64,000 nt of DNA. It comes from Priestia megaterium. Its GTDB lineage: Bacteria; Bacillota; Bacilli; Bacillales; Bacillaceae_H. Where the stretch lies: NCBI RefSeq assembly GCF_009497655.1, contig NZ_CP023317.1, positions 3,749,501 through 3,813,500 on the forward strand, in the 5' to 3' direction. A model generated the notes under the pieces. It saw nothing but the letters and a program-made list of their open reading frames with translations. It was not told the origin of the DNA and searched no databases. The position numbers and the translations under genes were made by a program. Below, one piece after another: positions 44,184-53,581 of the stretch (positions within the stretch are counted from its first letter, which is position 1; every line of letters starts with the position of its first letter).

Positions 44184-44399
44184 TCACGCATTATTTTGAT
44201 AAAGCTCCCATGCTTCATCAAATACGGTCATACTTGATAAATAATGTCCGTTGAGCTCTAAATAAGAACTCAGTTCGTCATAGTCTGTTGAAGATTTCGG
44301 GAAGCTGTGATCATCATAAGCACTTCGCGCAAACTCTCCCATTCGATCATGTTTTTTATTTGATCGGAATTTCATTATATAGTGATAAAAGGATTTCAT
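44184..44399 (-). CDS. yozE: YozE family protein (UPF0346)
   Basis: A 71-residue protein matching YozE over its full length (MKSFYHYIMKFR start; GEFARSAYDDHSFPKSSTDY; SSYLELNGHYL; FDEAW). A small helical protein of unknown function, conserved in Firmicutes. GGAGGGGGAG lies before the ATG. Position upstream of yodN follows the B. subtilis order. A repeat-borne terminator directly follows. Confidence 0.93.
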   Translation of the reverse strand: MKSFYHYIMKFRSNKKHDRMGEFARSAYDDHSFPKSSTDYDELSSYLELNGHYLSSMTVFDEAWELYQNNA

Positions 44400-44807
44400 C
44401 GTACTCCCCCTCCAGCGGTATGTGTATCTTTTCTATCATTTTTTCAAGAAATCTACAACTTTCTTCTGTGATATGTAGATGTCGAACACTGCAATATGAG
44501 TGTTTTACTGGACAAAAAATATTAAATTCATGTTACAGTTGCAAAACAAATTTCACTATTAGCGTAACGAATAAATATTGTTATATCAATATTTTTCTTT
44601 TTTCAAAAAGACATTTGTAACAAAAACACATCGTTTTTATAACAAAAGCGTTGATTCGACAGGTTTCTCAAGCCTTTATGTAATTGCAAAAAAGAAGAAT
44701 TCATGTTTTAATTCCGTAGTGAAAGGTTATTCTAACAATAATCGCCATTTAAATAAATCTTGTTGGTGGGAGGTTTACATCAGCATATGTTGAGGAAAAA
44801 TAATACT
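44400..44807. other. AT-rich intergenic region, no gene seen
   Basis: About 400 bases between yozE and the divergent acyltransferase gene. Open frames here lack ribosome binding sites and look unnatural. A GTGGGAGGT near 44764 precedes an ATG out of frame with, or far from, the acyltransferase start. I see no riboswitch or strong hairpin. Confidence 0.5.
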
Positions 44808-45845
44808 ATGAATACTCGAAATGCTTACTTTGATAATGCTAAATTCGTATTAATTTTTTTAGTTGTATTTGGGCACATGATTTCTCCGTACCGAACAGAT
44901 AGCAGCGGAATGCTGTCCATTTATCACTTTATCTTTATTTTCCATATGCCTGTCTTTATTTTACTAGCAGGTTATTTCTCGAAAAATTTCCATAAAAAAG
45001 GATATTACAAAAAAATATTTACAAAGGTGGCTCTTCCTTACTTAGCTTTCCAAACGATCTATACTCTTTATTATAGTGTGCTTTATACAGATGAAACGTA
45101 CACGCTTCAATATTTGGTTCCTAGATGGGCAATGTGGTTTCTACTGAGCTTAATTTTTTGGAAATTAATGCTTCCTTTCTTTGCAAAATTCCCAATGTGG
45201 ATTAGCTTAACTGTCTCTATTTCGCTTGGACTTGCAATGGGCTTCATTGATATTGACGGATTTGATAAAATTCTAAGCATTAGCAGAATGTTTGTCTTCT
45301 TCCCGTTTTTCCTTTTAGGCTACTATTTGTCACAGCGACAAGAGCCTTTTACAAATCTTTTGACAGCGCGAAATCGAATCATTGCATCCATCGTATTACT
45401 AGTTACATTAATTGGAAGCTATTCTTTCTTAGACGACACGGCTTACACAGATATGCTGTATGGAACGAACACGTACGACAATGTGGCCGAATTTTTAATG
45501 CGCGTTTCTCACTATGGAATTGCTTTTCTTGTATCTTTTGCCTTTATGGCTTTAATTCCAACGCGCGGTTTTGCTTTAACAAGCATTGGACAGCGATCAC
45601 TATACGTGTATTTATTGCACGGCTTCATTTTAAAATGGTTCTTTACAACTGACTTCTCAAAAAGTCTAGAGCCAACATCATGGGGTATTATCGTCTTAAT
45701 CGCACTGTCCATTTTAGTAACGATGCTTCTTGGCAGCCGTATTGTCGATTGGTTCATCACCGGTACCAAGCTCATCGTTCAGTTTGTTACACCTAAAAAA
45801 GCCATTCAGAAATTTTCATTAGCATTCAAACGTACGTTTTCATAA
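44808..45845 (+). CDS. Membrane acyltransferase (acyltransferase 3 / fucose-4-O-acetylase like)
   Basis: A 345-residue polytopic protein with ten membrane segments. The first helix ends DNAKFVLIFLVVFGHMISP, with the catalytic His of acyltransferase-3 proteins, and MPVFILLAGYFSKNF follows; late helices show GQRSLYVYLLHGFILKWFF. It probably transfers an acetyl group to a surface polysaccharide or other cell envelope molecule. GAGGAA supports the ATG at 44808; upstream ATGs at 44760 and 44787 are possible but less likely. It is monocistronic. Confidence 0.8.
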   Translation: MNTRNAYFDNAKFVLIFLVVFGHMISPYRTDSSGMLSIYHFIFIFHMPVFILLAGYFSKNFHKKGYYKKIFTKVALPYLAFQTIYTLYYSVLYTDETYTLQYLVPRWAMWFLLSLIFWKLMLPFFAKFPMWISLTVSISLGLAMGFIDIDGFDKILSISRMFVFFPFFLLGYYLSQRQEPFTNLLTARNRIIASIVLLVTLIGSYSFLDDTAYTDMLYGTNTYDNVAEFLMRVSHYGIAFLVSFAFMALIPTRGFALTSIGQRSLYVYLLHGFILKWFFTTDFSKSLEPTSWGIIVLIALSILVTMLLGSRIVDWFITGTKLIVQFVTPKKAIQKFSLAFKRTFS

Positions 45846-45878
45846 AAGTCATACTCCTTTAGGAGTATGACTTTTTTC
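45843..45878 (+). terminator. Terminator after the acyltransferase gene
   Basis: AAAAGTCATACTCC, loop TTTA, GGAGTATGACTTTTTT. Confidence 0.92.
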
Positions 45879-45966
45879 ATTTTCTTTAGAGAAACCAAGT
45901 AAATAATTTCATTTTGCTGAATTTTATGTTAACGTTTTAATATCTAAAGGAAGGGAGTTTTTCAAG

Positions 45967-46812
45967 ATGGAATTAGCATATTATGCTGGAGAGTTTAGAG
46001 ATATTAACGAGGCTGTTATTCCAATTGATGAACGCGGTCACCAGTTTGGAGACGGTGTTTATGAATTTATTCGTGTATACAAAGGAGTTCCGTTTTCGAT
46101 TGAACGTCACTTAGACCGCTTAGAAAGAAGTGCAAAGGCAATCTTTATTGAACTGCCGGTTTCAAGACAGGAACTAAAGGACATCATTCGTCAAGGAATG
46201 GAAAAATCAACGTTAAAAGACGCTGATATTTATATTCAAGTTACGCGCGGGATTGCTCCTCGAAATCATTTATTTCCTGATGTACCTGCACAATTAGCAC
46301 TCACAATACGCCATCCTCGCCAAACACCTGAAGAAGCCTATGAAAAAGGCATTTCCACTCTTCTATTGGAAGACGAACGATGGGCTAATTGCTATATCAA
46401 ATCATTGAACCTACTTCCTAACCTTCTGGCCAAACAAGCTGCGGCTTCTAAAGGGTGCAAAGAAGCTATTTTAGTAAAAGACGGATACATAACCGAAGGG
46501 TCGAGCAGCAATGTATTTGCGATAAAAGACAACGTCTTGTTCACGACTCCTGCCACAAGAAAAATTCTATCCGGTATTACGCGCGCTAACGTACTGGAAT
46601 GTGCGCAGGAACAAGCCATTCAAATCCGAGAACAAAATATGACTCCTTCCTTTTTAAAAGACGCTGATGAAGTTTTTATTACGAGCACGTCCGTTGGTCT
46701 TTTGCCCGTTTCGAAAATAGACGAAGTCGAACTTCCAACTGTTCGTCCTGTTACAGTAGCTTTAAAGCACGCATACAGCCTACGTACTGCTGGAACAAAG
46801 GCTTATCAATAA
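45967..46812 (+). CDS. dat: D-amino acid aminotransferase
   Basis: A 281-residue fold-type IV PLP enzyme. Lys145 in CYIKSLNLLPN binds PLP; the GHQFGDGVYEFIRVY start, EGSSSNVFA and TSTSVGLLPVSKID motifs match bacterial D-amino acid transaminases. It makes D-glutamate from D-alanine and 2-oxoglutarate, or the reverse, for peptidoglycan or spore-coat poly-gamma-glutamate precursors. Monocistronic with a strong terminator; AAGGAAGGGAG precedes the ATG. Confidence 0.9.
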   Translation: MELAYYAGEFRDINEAVIPIDERGHQFGDGVYEFIRVYKGVPFSIERHLDRLERSAKAIFIELPVSRQELKDIIRQGMEKSTLKDADIYIQVTRGIAPRNHLFPDVPAQLALTIRHPRQTPEEAYEKGISTLLLEDERWANCYIKSLNLLPNLLAKQAAASKGCKEAILVKDGYITEGSSSNVFAIKDNVLFTTPATRKILSGITRANVLECAQEQAIQIREQNMTPSFLKDADEVFITSTSVGLLPVSKIDEVELPTVRPVTVALKHAYSLRTAGTKAYQ

Positions 46813-46855
46813 GAAAATCCGCCCCTTACAAAATAAGGGGCGGATTTTTAGAATT
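46812..46855. terminator. Bidirectional terminator
   Basis: AAAATCCGCCCCTTA and TAAGGGGCGGATTTTT arms between dat and the converging yokU gene. Confidence 0.93.
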
Positions 46856-47126
46856 TAAAGTAGTTGCGCTTTAATAATCTTGGCACTTTTAATAGCTCAT
46901 CATACCGAATGGATTCATCAAGTTTTTTTGTATCGACAAGAAGCAGCTGTGTTTCCACTTCTTCTATGATCTCTTCTTCTTGATATGACATCCCGCAACC
47001 TGAACAGCTGATACATGGCATATGAGTAATTTCGATACTTCTCGTTCCATCTGGCAATTCCCAGTATGCGGTATTGGTTGTTTCTACCGCTTTTTCTTCT
47101 TCGCACCATGCGCATTGAACAGTCAT
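46848..47126 (-). CDS. yokU: YokU family zinc-binding protein
   Basis: A 92-residue protein with CAWC (5-8) and CISCSGCG (38-45), a YgiT/MqsA-type zinc-binding N-terminal domain without the helix-turn-helix part of antitoxins. It matches YokU, which in B. subtilis lies next to kamA; here it is 14 bases after kamA in the same operon. The role is unknown, perhaps related to lysine 2,3-aminomutase expression or maturation. Confidence 0.88.
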   Translation of the reverse strand: MTVQCAWCEEEKAVETTNTAYWELPDGTRSIEITHMPCISCSGCGMSYQEEEIIEEVETQLLLVDTKKLDESIRYDELLKVPRLLKRNYFKF

Positions 47127-47140
47127 ATTACAGGACCTCC

Positions 47141-48553
47141 TTAAGATGATGGAGCATCGTCGCTTTTACCGTCTTTTTTCAATTGAGCTTTAAACTTTTT
47201 ATCTTTTAATTCATCTCTTTTTTCACGTTTGTCTTTTAGGCTTTCGTGAGCACTGTCACTTTCATATGTTTTACGTCTTTTTACTCTCCCTAACCCTTCC
47301 GGTACAAGGTTGAATTGAGCATCATTCATAAGACCCGAGATGCCGATGGAAGAATCTTTAGCATCCGATTCTGGATAAACAGCTCGAAAATAATCATCTG
47401 CACGCCCAGGCACATAGCTTTCTGGCTCCGGATACGTCGTAATCACGCCTTCAAAGTTTCGCAGAACAACTTTACTTGCGCTTTGACTAATAATATAGTT
47501 TGGTTGAACGGCAATCTTTCCTCCACCTCCTGGCGCATCAATAACAAACGTTGGAACAGCATAGCCAGACGTATGACCTCGCAGCCCTTCCATAATTTCA
47601 AGCCCTTTGGAAACAGGTGCGCGGAAATGCCCAATTCCTTCTGATAAATCACATTGATAAATATAGTAAGGACGAACGCGTATTTTTACTAAATCGTGCA
47701 TAAGCTTTTTCATGATAGCTACGCTGTCATTAATCCCAGCTAAAATAACCGCTTGATTGCCAACTGGAACGCCTGCATCGACAAGCATTTCACATGCTTT
47801 TTTTGTCTCTTCCGTAATTTCAATGGATGTATTAAAGTGAGTATTTAACCACACTGGATGATATTTTCTTAAAATGGCACATAAATTTTCCGTTATTCGC
47901 TGGGGAAACACAACGGGTGCTCTGGTGCCAATTCGAATAATTTCCACGTGGGGAATAGCTCTTAAATTTTTCAAAATATATTCTAAAATGTTGTCATTAA
48001 TCAGCAAGCCATCACCGCCTGAAATGAGTACATCTCGCACTTCAGGTGTTTTGGCGATATAAGCAATCGCAGCATCTAACTGTTTTTTTGGAACGCCCAT
48101 TCCAATTTGTCCTGAAAACCTTCTTCGAGTGCAGTATCTGCAGTACATGGAGCATTGATTGGTAACTAAGAACAAAACGCGATCCGGATAGCGATGAGTC
48201 AATCCTGGCACTGGAGAATCTTCGTCTTCATCTAGCGGATCTTCTAGATCGTATTTTGTTTTATGAAGTTCTTGGCCAACCGGAACAGACTGCATACGGA
48301 CGGGGCAGCGAGGATCATCTGGATTCATTAAAGATGCATAGTAAGGCGTAATATTAAGCGGAATGGTTTTGGTTGAAATGCGCACTCCTTCTTCTTCTTC
48401 AGGAGTTAAATTAATGACTTTTTTTAAATCATCTAGCGTTCGAATTGTGTTTGTTAATTGCCAAATCCAATCGTTCCACTTTTCCTCGGGCACATCTTTC
48501 CATAATTCGATATCTTTCCAATGTCGGGACGGCTTATATAAATCATATAACAT
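47141..48553 (-). CDS. kamA: Lysine 2,3-aminomutase
   Basis: A 470-residue radical SAM, PLP-dependent enzyme converting L-lysine to L-beta-lysine. The [4Fe-4S] ligands are Cys134, Cys138 and Cys141 (CSMYCRYC); the PLP Lys is in GGGGKIAVQP near residue 347. A lysine/aspartate-rich tail (about 435-470) extends beyond the core as in B. subtilis KamA. It is followed by yokU and preceded by the acetyltransferase yodP, with which it makes N6-acetyl-beta-lysine, a compatible solute in other organisms. In B. subtilis the operon is expressed in the mother cell. TAAAGGAGCG precedes the ATG. Confidence 0.95.
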   Translation of the reverse strand: MLYDLYKPSRHWKDIELWKDVPEEKWNDWIWQLTNTIRTLDDLKKVINLTPEEEEGVRISTKTIPLNITPYYASLMNPDDPRCPVRMQSVPVGQELHKTKYDLEDPLDEDEDSPVPGLTHRYPDRVLFLVTNQCSMYCRYCTRRRFSGQIGMGVPKKQLDAAIAYIAKTPEVRDVLISGGDGLLINDNILEYILKNLRAIPHVEIIRIGTRAPVVFPQRITENLCAILRKYHPVWLNTHFNTSIEITEETKKACEMLVDAGVPVGNQAVILAGINDSVAIMKKLMHDLVKIRVRPYYIYQCDLSEGIGHFRAPVSKGLEIMEGLRGHTSGYAVPTFVIDAPGGGGKIAVQPNYIISQSASKVVLRNFEGVITTYPEPESYVPGRADDYFRAVYPESDAKDSSIGISGLMNDAQFNLVPEGLGRVKRRKTYESDSAHESLKDKREKRDELKDKKFKAQLKKDGKSDDAPSS

Positions 48554-48620
48554 ACAATCGCTCCTTTATGAAGATTTACTATTGTTATATGTTACAGCCC
48601 ATAAATTGGTTAATTATTTC

Positions 48621-49469
48621 TCATCCTTTACTTTTTGATAGATCCTTCACCCATACGTTCATATCTTCTAACGATTTATAAATGTAACAATTATTCGTTA
48701 ACCGTCCCGTATAGGTATACCCAAGCTGATGAAAAGCGGCATTCATCCCAAATGAAAGCGCTCTCGCTATTGTGTATGCACAAAAAATATGCCTCTGTTT
48801 TAGCTCCGCCTCTAGTGCGCTTAATAAATGCTTCATGAATCCATACTTTCGGTAAGCAGGGAGAGTCGCACAATCCGTTAGTTCAGCATTGTGATAGACA
48901 TAGTCAATTTCAGCAGAAGCAGCGCTAACGATATCGTTCTTGTCAACGATGATATAAAACAAATTATCTTCTTGAAGCAAACTAAAGAGATACTCTTCTT
49001 CATAGAGGGGAGTCGGATACACTGTGAAGATTTGACGGTAGAGCTGAGAAAGTTGTTTGGCGTCAGATGAAATGGCTCGGCGCATGATCAGTTGATTCGA
49101 TAAAGGAGAATAATCAGATGTCGGCAAATTCAAAACATCTTGAAGCAGCTCTGTTTCTTTTAACGTCTCCCCGCTGTCTCGGCGGGATTGAGACGTATAG
49201 TAGCATAAAAGATACGCGTCGCTTCCGTTAAAATAGTAGGGAACAGTTGCTTCTAAAGAAAATCCCAAGCTCATCCAGTCCAACAGATGTTCGGCACGTG
49301 CTTTTATAATCCACTTTTCGTACGTTGCCTTATCCATTTCTTTATATATATAGCTGTAAATATCGTTCACATTTCCCCGGTAATCATCCATTCTCAGACG
49401 CTTGTTACATTCATCTAAAAAAAGAGTCATAGCAAAGGTTGGTTGACAAATAGTTTCTTGTTTCGCCAT
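48621..49469 (-). CDS. yodP: Beta-lysine N-acetyltransferase (AblB/YodP)
   Basis: A 282-residue GNAT protein of the putative beta-lysine N-acetyltransferase family. The acetyl-CoA site region is DCATLPAYRKYGFMKHLLSALE (about 215-236) in a C-terminal GNAT fold; the N-terminal 130 residues are the family-specific domain. It would acetylate the beta-lysine from KamA. GGGAGAGG precedes the ATG. Second-last biosynthetic gene of the yodT operon, 67 bases from kamA. Confidence 0.9.
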   Translation of the reverse strand: MAKQETICQPTFAMTLFLDECNKRLRMDDYRGNVNDIYSYIYKEMDKATYEKWIIKARAEHLLDWMSLGFSLEATVPYYFNGSDAYLLCYYTSQSRRDSGETLKETELLQDVLNLPTSDYSPLSNQLIMRRAISSDAKQLSQLYRQIFTVYPTPLYEEEYLFSLLQEDNLFYIIVDKNDIVSAASAEIDYVYHNAELTDCATLPAYRKYGFMKHLLSALEAELKQRHIFCAYTIARALSFGMNAAFHQLGYTYTGRLTNNCYIYKSLEDMNVWVKDLSKSKG

Positions 49470-49495
49470 TTGTTTGTATCCTCTCCCTTTTTAGC

Positions 49496-50761
49496 TTAGT
49501 CCGCAATACTGCACCAGTCTGCTACAGTGAGAGCAATAATTTCTGCTGCGTCAAGCATCGTTTGAATACAAATATACTCATTTGGAAAGTGGGCTACTTC
49601 TGTTACTCCTGGTCCAAACACAACTGTTGGAATATCCCCTACTTGTGACAATATCCCTCCGTCCGTTCCCCAAGGAGATGCTTCAATGATCGGCTGTTTC
49701 TGTTTCACTTGATAAAAAGAGGACGAAAGAGAGGTCATAAGCGGATGCTCTAATTCAACTTCACCAGGAAGCCAGTGGGCCCCAAACCATTCCAAGTCGA
49801 CAGGATGCTCAGCAAACCACTCATCACACTGAGGCAAAAGTTCAAGCCACGATTTCATTTCCGCTCTGACATTTTTCATTTTTTCATGCGGAGCAACTCC
49901 TATCCTGCCTTCTAATACTACTTGATCAGCAACTGAAGAAGGCCACGTTCCTCCTTGTATATTTCCGATATTAATGGGCACGGGAATGGGAATTTTATTA
50001 TAGAGCGGGTCTGTAATTCGGCTGTTTCTCTCTTTTTCAAGACCCTCAATATGTTTAAGCACAGCAGCTGCTTTTTCAATGGCACTCACGCCTTCATACC
50101 GAGTCCCTCCATGTGCTGCTACTCCATGTACGGTCACGCGAAACCACATCGAGCCTTGTTGTTTAGGAAAGATCTTCATGTTGGTTGGTTCTGGAATAAT
50201 GGCACCATCTGCTTTATACCCTCTAAGCACGCAGGAAAGTGTTCCTGCCCCTCCGCTTTCCTCTTCTACTACGCTTTGAAAAATAACATCTCCTTTTAAT
50301 GAAATACCTAGCTCTTTTAATGCTTGAATCGCTAAAAGTAACGACACATTCCCTCCTTTCATATCCGTTGCACCGCGCCCATATAAGTTTCCATCTTTTA
50401 CAACGGCCGTATAAGGGTCTTCCTTCCACTGTGAAAGATCGCCGGGAGGCACAACATCAATATGTCCGTTTAAAATGATGGATTTTCCCCCACCTTTTCC
50501 TTTTAACACGCCTACCACATTCGGGCTATCTCGGAAACTAGAACGGTTGGAGGCAAAAGCTTCATGGGTACGAAGTGTTTTTTCGTCTGGTTCCCATATA
50601 TCAATATCTAACTGCAGCTGTCGAAGGCGTTCAATGACAATTGCCTGCGCATGCTTTTCAGAACCCTGTACGCTTGCTTCTTCTACGAAACGCTTGAGTA
50701 AACGCACTGCACTTTGACGATGCTCTGTCATCCAGTTATGAATAGATTGCTGTATGTTCAT
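49496..50761 (-). CDS. yodQ: M20-family deacylase (ArgE/DapE type, YodQ)
   Basis: A 421-residue M20 metallopeptidase/deacylase. Zinc ligands are in [12 protein letters not shown], the bridging Asp in [10 protein letters not shown], and the catalytic EEE in [12 protein letters not shown]; a dimerisation domain lies around 190-300. The natural substrate is unknown; the operon suggests an acyl-amino acid in lysine or glutamate metabolism of sporulating cells. AAGGAGGACC precedes the ATG; it is 13 bases after yodR. Confidence 0.9.
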   Translation of the reverse strand: MNIQQSIHNWMTEHRQSAVRLLKRFVEEASVQGSEKHAQAIVIERLRQLQLDIDIWEPDEKTLRTHEAFASNRSSFRDSPNVVGVLKGKGGGKSIILNGHIDVVPPGDLSQWKEDPYTAVVKDGNLYGRGATDMKGGNVSLLLAIQALKELGISLKGDVIFQSVVEEESGGAGTLSCVLRGYKADGAIIPEPTNMKIFPKQQGSMWFRVTVHGVAAHGGTRYEGVSAIEKAAAVLKHIEGLEKERNSRITDPLYNKIPIPVPINIGNIQGGTWPSSVADQVVLEGRIGVAPHEKMKNVRAEMKSWLELLPQCDEWFAEHPVDLEWFGAHWLPGEVELEHPLMTSLSSSFYQVKQKQPIIEASPWGTDGGILSQVGDIPTVVFGPGVTEVAHFPNEYICIQTMLDAAEIIALTVADWCSIAD

Positions 50762-50774
50762 GTAATGGTCCTCC

Positions 50775-51437
50775 TTATCGTATCGTAATCAATTGATCAC
50801 TCAGGCGAACTGTCGCTTCTGTTGAACTCAAAATATCCTCTACGGTATAAGGAGACATTAACTCGGTTAGAAGAAGCGCATCTTTTTCTACTTTAAAAAC
50901 CGCCCGATCCGTAATAACTAATCCCACGCAGCCCGAAGCAGTAAGAGGTAAAGAGCATGTCTTGACCAGTTTTGGTTCTCCTGTCTTGCTCGTATGATTC
51001 ATTAGCACAATGACTTTTTTCGCTTTTTGAGCTAATTCCATCGCTCCTCCCATCCCAGGAACTCGCTTACCTGGCACAATCCAATTAGCTAAATCCCCTT
51101 TTTCACTCACTTCTAACGCACCAAGAATGGTCATATCGACGTATCCTTTTCGAATCATCGCGAAGGCTGTAGCACTATCACAGTATGAAGCCCCTTGAAC
51201 AGTAGTTGTTGGATAGCCTGCTGCATTGCAGACATTCTCATCTTCTTCACCTAAAGGAGGCGAAGATCCTAACCCTAAAATTCCGTTTTCAGCATGAAAC
51301 ATCACATGAACAGCGCTTGGTACATAATTAGGAATAAGAGAAGGAATGCCAATCCCTAAGTTAACAATCATGCCGTTTTTGATTTCAGCCGCAGCACGTC
51401 TTGCAATACGATGACGAATATCTATTCCCAAACCCAT
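50775..51437 (-). CDS. yodR: 3-oxoacid CoA-transferase subunit B (YodR)
   Basis: About 220 residues. The conserved [20 protein letters not shown] block carries the catalytic Glu (about 49) of the beta subunit; [18 protein letters not shown] is the second family motif. With YodS it moves CoA between carboxylic acids. The ATG at 51437 (or TTG at 51443) overlaps the 3' end of yodS, so the subunits are translated together. Confidence 0.93.
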   Translation of the reverse strand: MGLGIDIRHRIARRAAAEIKNGMIVNLGIGIPSLIPNYVPSAVHVMFHAENGILGLGSSPPLGEEDENVCNAAGYPTTTVQGASYCDSATAFAMIRKGYVDMTILGALEVSEKGDLANWIVPGKRVPGMGGAMELAQKAKKVIVLMNHTSKTGEPKLVKTCSLPLTASGCVGLVITDRAVFKVEKDALLLTELMSPYTVEDILSSTEATVRLSDQLITIR

Positions 51438-52123
51438 TTCCAATTCACTCCTTTTGAAGGCACAATATAATCCACAAATACGCCTGACGTCATCACATTC
51501 TCTGGGTCAATGTCGCCAAGAGGAACGATTTCCTCCACTTCAGCAATAGTTATACGACCTGCCATAGCCATTAATGGATTAGTGTTTCGAGCGCTTTTAT
51601 CATAGAGCAAGTTGCCGAATGGATCTGCTTTTTTTGCATATACAAAAGCCACGTCGGCTGTGAGCGGTTTTTCAACTAAAAATGTCTTGCCGTCTACTTC
51701 CACTTTTTCTTTTCCAAATTGAATAATGTCATTTTCTATTCCTACATCAATCAGTACTCCTCCAAGTCCAACTCCCCCCGCTCGAATCCGTTCAGCAAGC
51801 GTTCCTTGAGGAGAAAACTCAACTTTCAGCTTTTCTTCTGTCATCAGCGTTCCAGCCACGGGATTCGATCCAATGTGAGAAGCGATCAGTTTTTGAATTC
51901 TTCCTTGACTTACTAATTTTCCCGCACCAATATGAGGAAAGCCTGAATCATTACATATCAGTGTGAAATTTGATTTTTCGCTTTCAATAAGGCCGTCAAT
52001 GAGAGAAGGCGGACTGCCTACGCCTCCAAACCCTCCTATCATCAGCGTAGCAGCATGATCCACGTATTCAATTGCTTGTTCCACAGTTGTAATCTTTTGA
52101 AATGAGTTTTCGACCTTTGTCAC
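51422..52123 (-). CDS. yodS: 3-oxoacid CoA-transferase subunit A (YodS)
   Basis: A 233-residue alpha subunit, with the signature MIGGFGGVGSPPSLIDGL near the start and SHIGSNPVAG and FSPQGTLAERIRAGGVG motifs. The start is GTG directly after the yodT stop codon, with GAGGTGAAA as ribosome binding site. The pair's acid substrates are unknown; acetoacetate or a lysine-catabolism intermediate are candidates. Confidence 0.93.
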   Translation of the reverse strand: MTKVENSFQKITTVEQAIEYVDHAATLMIGGFGGVGSPPSLIDGLIESEKSNFTLICNDSGFPHIGAGKLVSQGRIQKLIASHIGSNPVAGTLMTEEKLKVEFSPQGTLAERIRAGGVGLGGVLIDVGIENDIIQFGKEKVEVDGKTFLVEKPLTADVAFVYAKKADPFGNLLYDKSARNTNPLMAMAGRITIAEVEEIVPLGDIDPENVMTSGVFVDYIVPSKGVNWKWVWE

Positions 52124-53473
52124 TTATTTCACCTCATTTCCCTGTTTTTCATTTTGTACTTCATACAATGTTTTCGAAAGCAACACGACCGCTTCATCAA
52201 GTTGGCGATGAGTAATCGTAAATGGCGGCGCAATAATAATACCGTCTCCTTCTACTCCATCTGTTCCTGCTTGTGAAGGATAAAGGAGAAGACCATTTTT
52301 ATGGGCTTTACTTATTACGCGCGCCGTCATATTTTCGGAGGATAAAAAAGGCTCCTTCGTTTTTGGATTTTGTACAAGCTCAAGACCAACTAGTAAGCCT
52401 TTGCCACGAATATCACCAATGATAGGGTAAAGAAGTTGAAGCTCCTTCAATTTTTTTACTAAATAGGCTCCTTTCAGCGCTACTTGTTGAACAAGATCGT
52501 TCTTTTCAATATAGGCTAAGACAGCTAGCCCTACAGCCGCTGACAGCGGATTAGCGCTTAGCGTATGGCCGCTCATAATTAATTTGGATCCGTTCATGAT
52601 AGGTTCAATCGTTTTGCTGCTAGCTAACGTAACGGCTATCGGTGTATATCCTGCTCCCACTCCTTTTCCAAGCGTCATGATGTCTGGTTTAGCTCCCCAG
52701 TGCTCATATGCAAACATCACGCCTGTACGCCCAACTCCAGTCATGACTTCATCGGCTATCCATAACACATCATATTTATCACAAATTTCTCTTATCACTT
52801 CATAATAACCGGGTGGAGGTGTAAGAGCTGCTCCGGCAGCTCCTACAATGGGCTCTGTAATAAAAGCAGCAATATGTTCAGGGCCGGTTCGTTTGATAAC
52901 TGTTTCCAATTCGTGTGCACAAGCAAGATTACAGGATGGATAGGTTTGATGAAACGGACATCGATAGCAATAAGGAGGTGAAACCGAAGGATAATCTTCA
53001 AGCAAAGACGAGAAACGTTTTCGTCTTCCAACGTGCCCTGACATAGACAGCGCTCCTATTGTAATACCGTGATAGCTCATCCAGCGTGACAAAACCTTTG
53101 TTTTGGTTGGCTTTCCTTGCTCTTGAAAATGCTGAATGGCTGTTTTCATAGCCGTTTCAGTCGCTTCTGTCCCGCTGTTAACAAAAAAGCTCCACTGGAA
53201 ATGATTGCTGCTTAATTCACATAGTTTCTTAGCTAAGGCTTCCGTCGGATCGCTTGTAAACTGCGACCGATATACAAACGCAACTTTCTGTGCCTGATCC
53301 GTCATCGCATCAATAATTTCTTTTACGCCGTGTCCGATACTTGCTGTAACTGCCCCTGACGAAGCATCTATGTACTTTTTTCCATCTTGGTCGTACAAAT
53401 AAATTCCTTTTCCATATGAAATAACTGGGTAGTCGTCGTCGAGCAGCGGCTTTATCACATGGGTCTTATTCAT
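52124..53473 (-). CDS. yodT: Class III PLP aminotransferase (YodT)
   Basis: A 449-residue fold-type I aminotransferase. PLP Lys270 is in TLGKGVGAGYTP and the Asp241 of WIADEVMTGVGRTG contacts the pyridine nitrogen. An unusual cysteine cluster, Cys169, Cys172, Cys181 and Cys185 (YCYRCPFHQTYPSCNLAC), lies in the middle; it could bind metal, though I do not know of a tested role. First gene of the six-gene operon yodT-S-R-Q-P-kamA (then yokU). AAAGGAGAG precedes the ATG; a sigma-E-like -10 lies about 40 bases upstream. Confidence 0.9.
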   Translation of the reverse strand: MNKTHVIKPLLDDDYPVISYGKGIYLYDQDGKKYIDASSGAVTASIGHGVKEIIDAMTDQAQKVAFVYRSQFTSDPTEALAKKLCELSSNHFQWSFFVNSGTEATETAMKTAIQHFQEQGKPTKTKVLSRWMSYHGITIGALSMSGHVGRRKRFSSLLEDYPSVSPPYCYRCPFHQTYPSCNLACAHELETVIKRTGPEHIAAFITEPIVGAAGAALTPPPGYYEVIREICDKYDVLWIADEVMTGVGRTGVMFAYEHWGAKPDIMTLGKGVGAGYTPIAVTLASSKTIEPIMNGSKLIMSGHTLSANPLSAAVGLAVLAYIEKNDLVQQVALKGAYLVKKLKELQLLYPIIGDIRGKGLLVGLELVQNPKTKEPFLSSENMTARVISKAHKNGLLLYPSQAGTDGVEGDGIIIAPPFTITHRQLDEAVVLLSKTLYEVQNEKQGNEVK

Positions 53474-53509
53474 TTCCGCACTCTCCTTTCAAACACATAC
53501 TCTTATTAA

Positions 53510-53517
53510 ACTGTATG
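53510..53517 (-). promoter_or_regulatory. Sigma-E-like -10 element before yodT
   Basis: Minus strand CATACAGT matches the sigma-E -10 (CATACANT) completely, 37 bases before the yodT ATG. The -35 (ATATT-like) is not clear at the expected distance. The B. subtilis operon is known as mother-cell expressed. Confidence 0.45.
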
Positions 53518-53541
53518 CTGAAAAGAAGAGTTTCTTGCCAA

Positions 53542-53576
53542 TAAAAAAAGCCCTAGCATATAGCTAGAGCTTTTAC
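53542..53576 (-). terminator. Terminator after the DAACS symporter gene
   Basis: Minus strand AAAAGCTCTAGC, loop TATAT, GCTAGGGCTTTTTTT. Confidence 0.85.
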
Positions 53577-53581
53577 ACATA

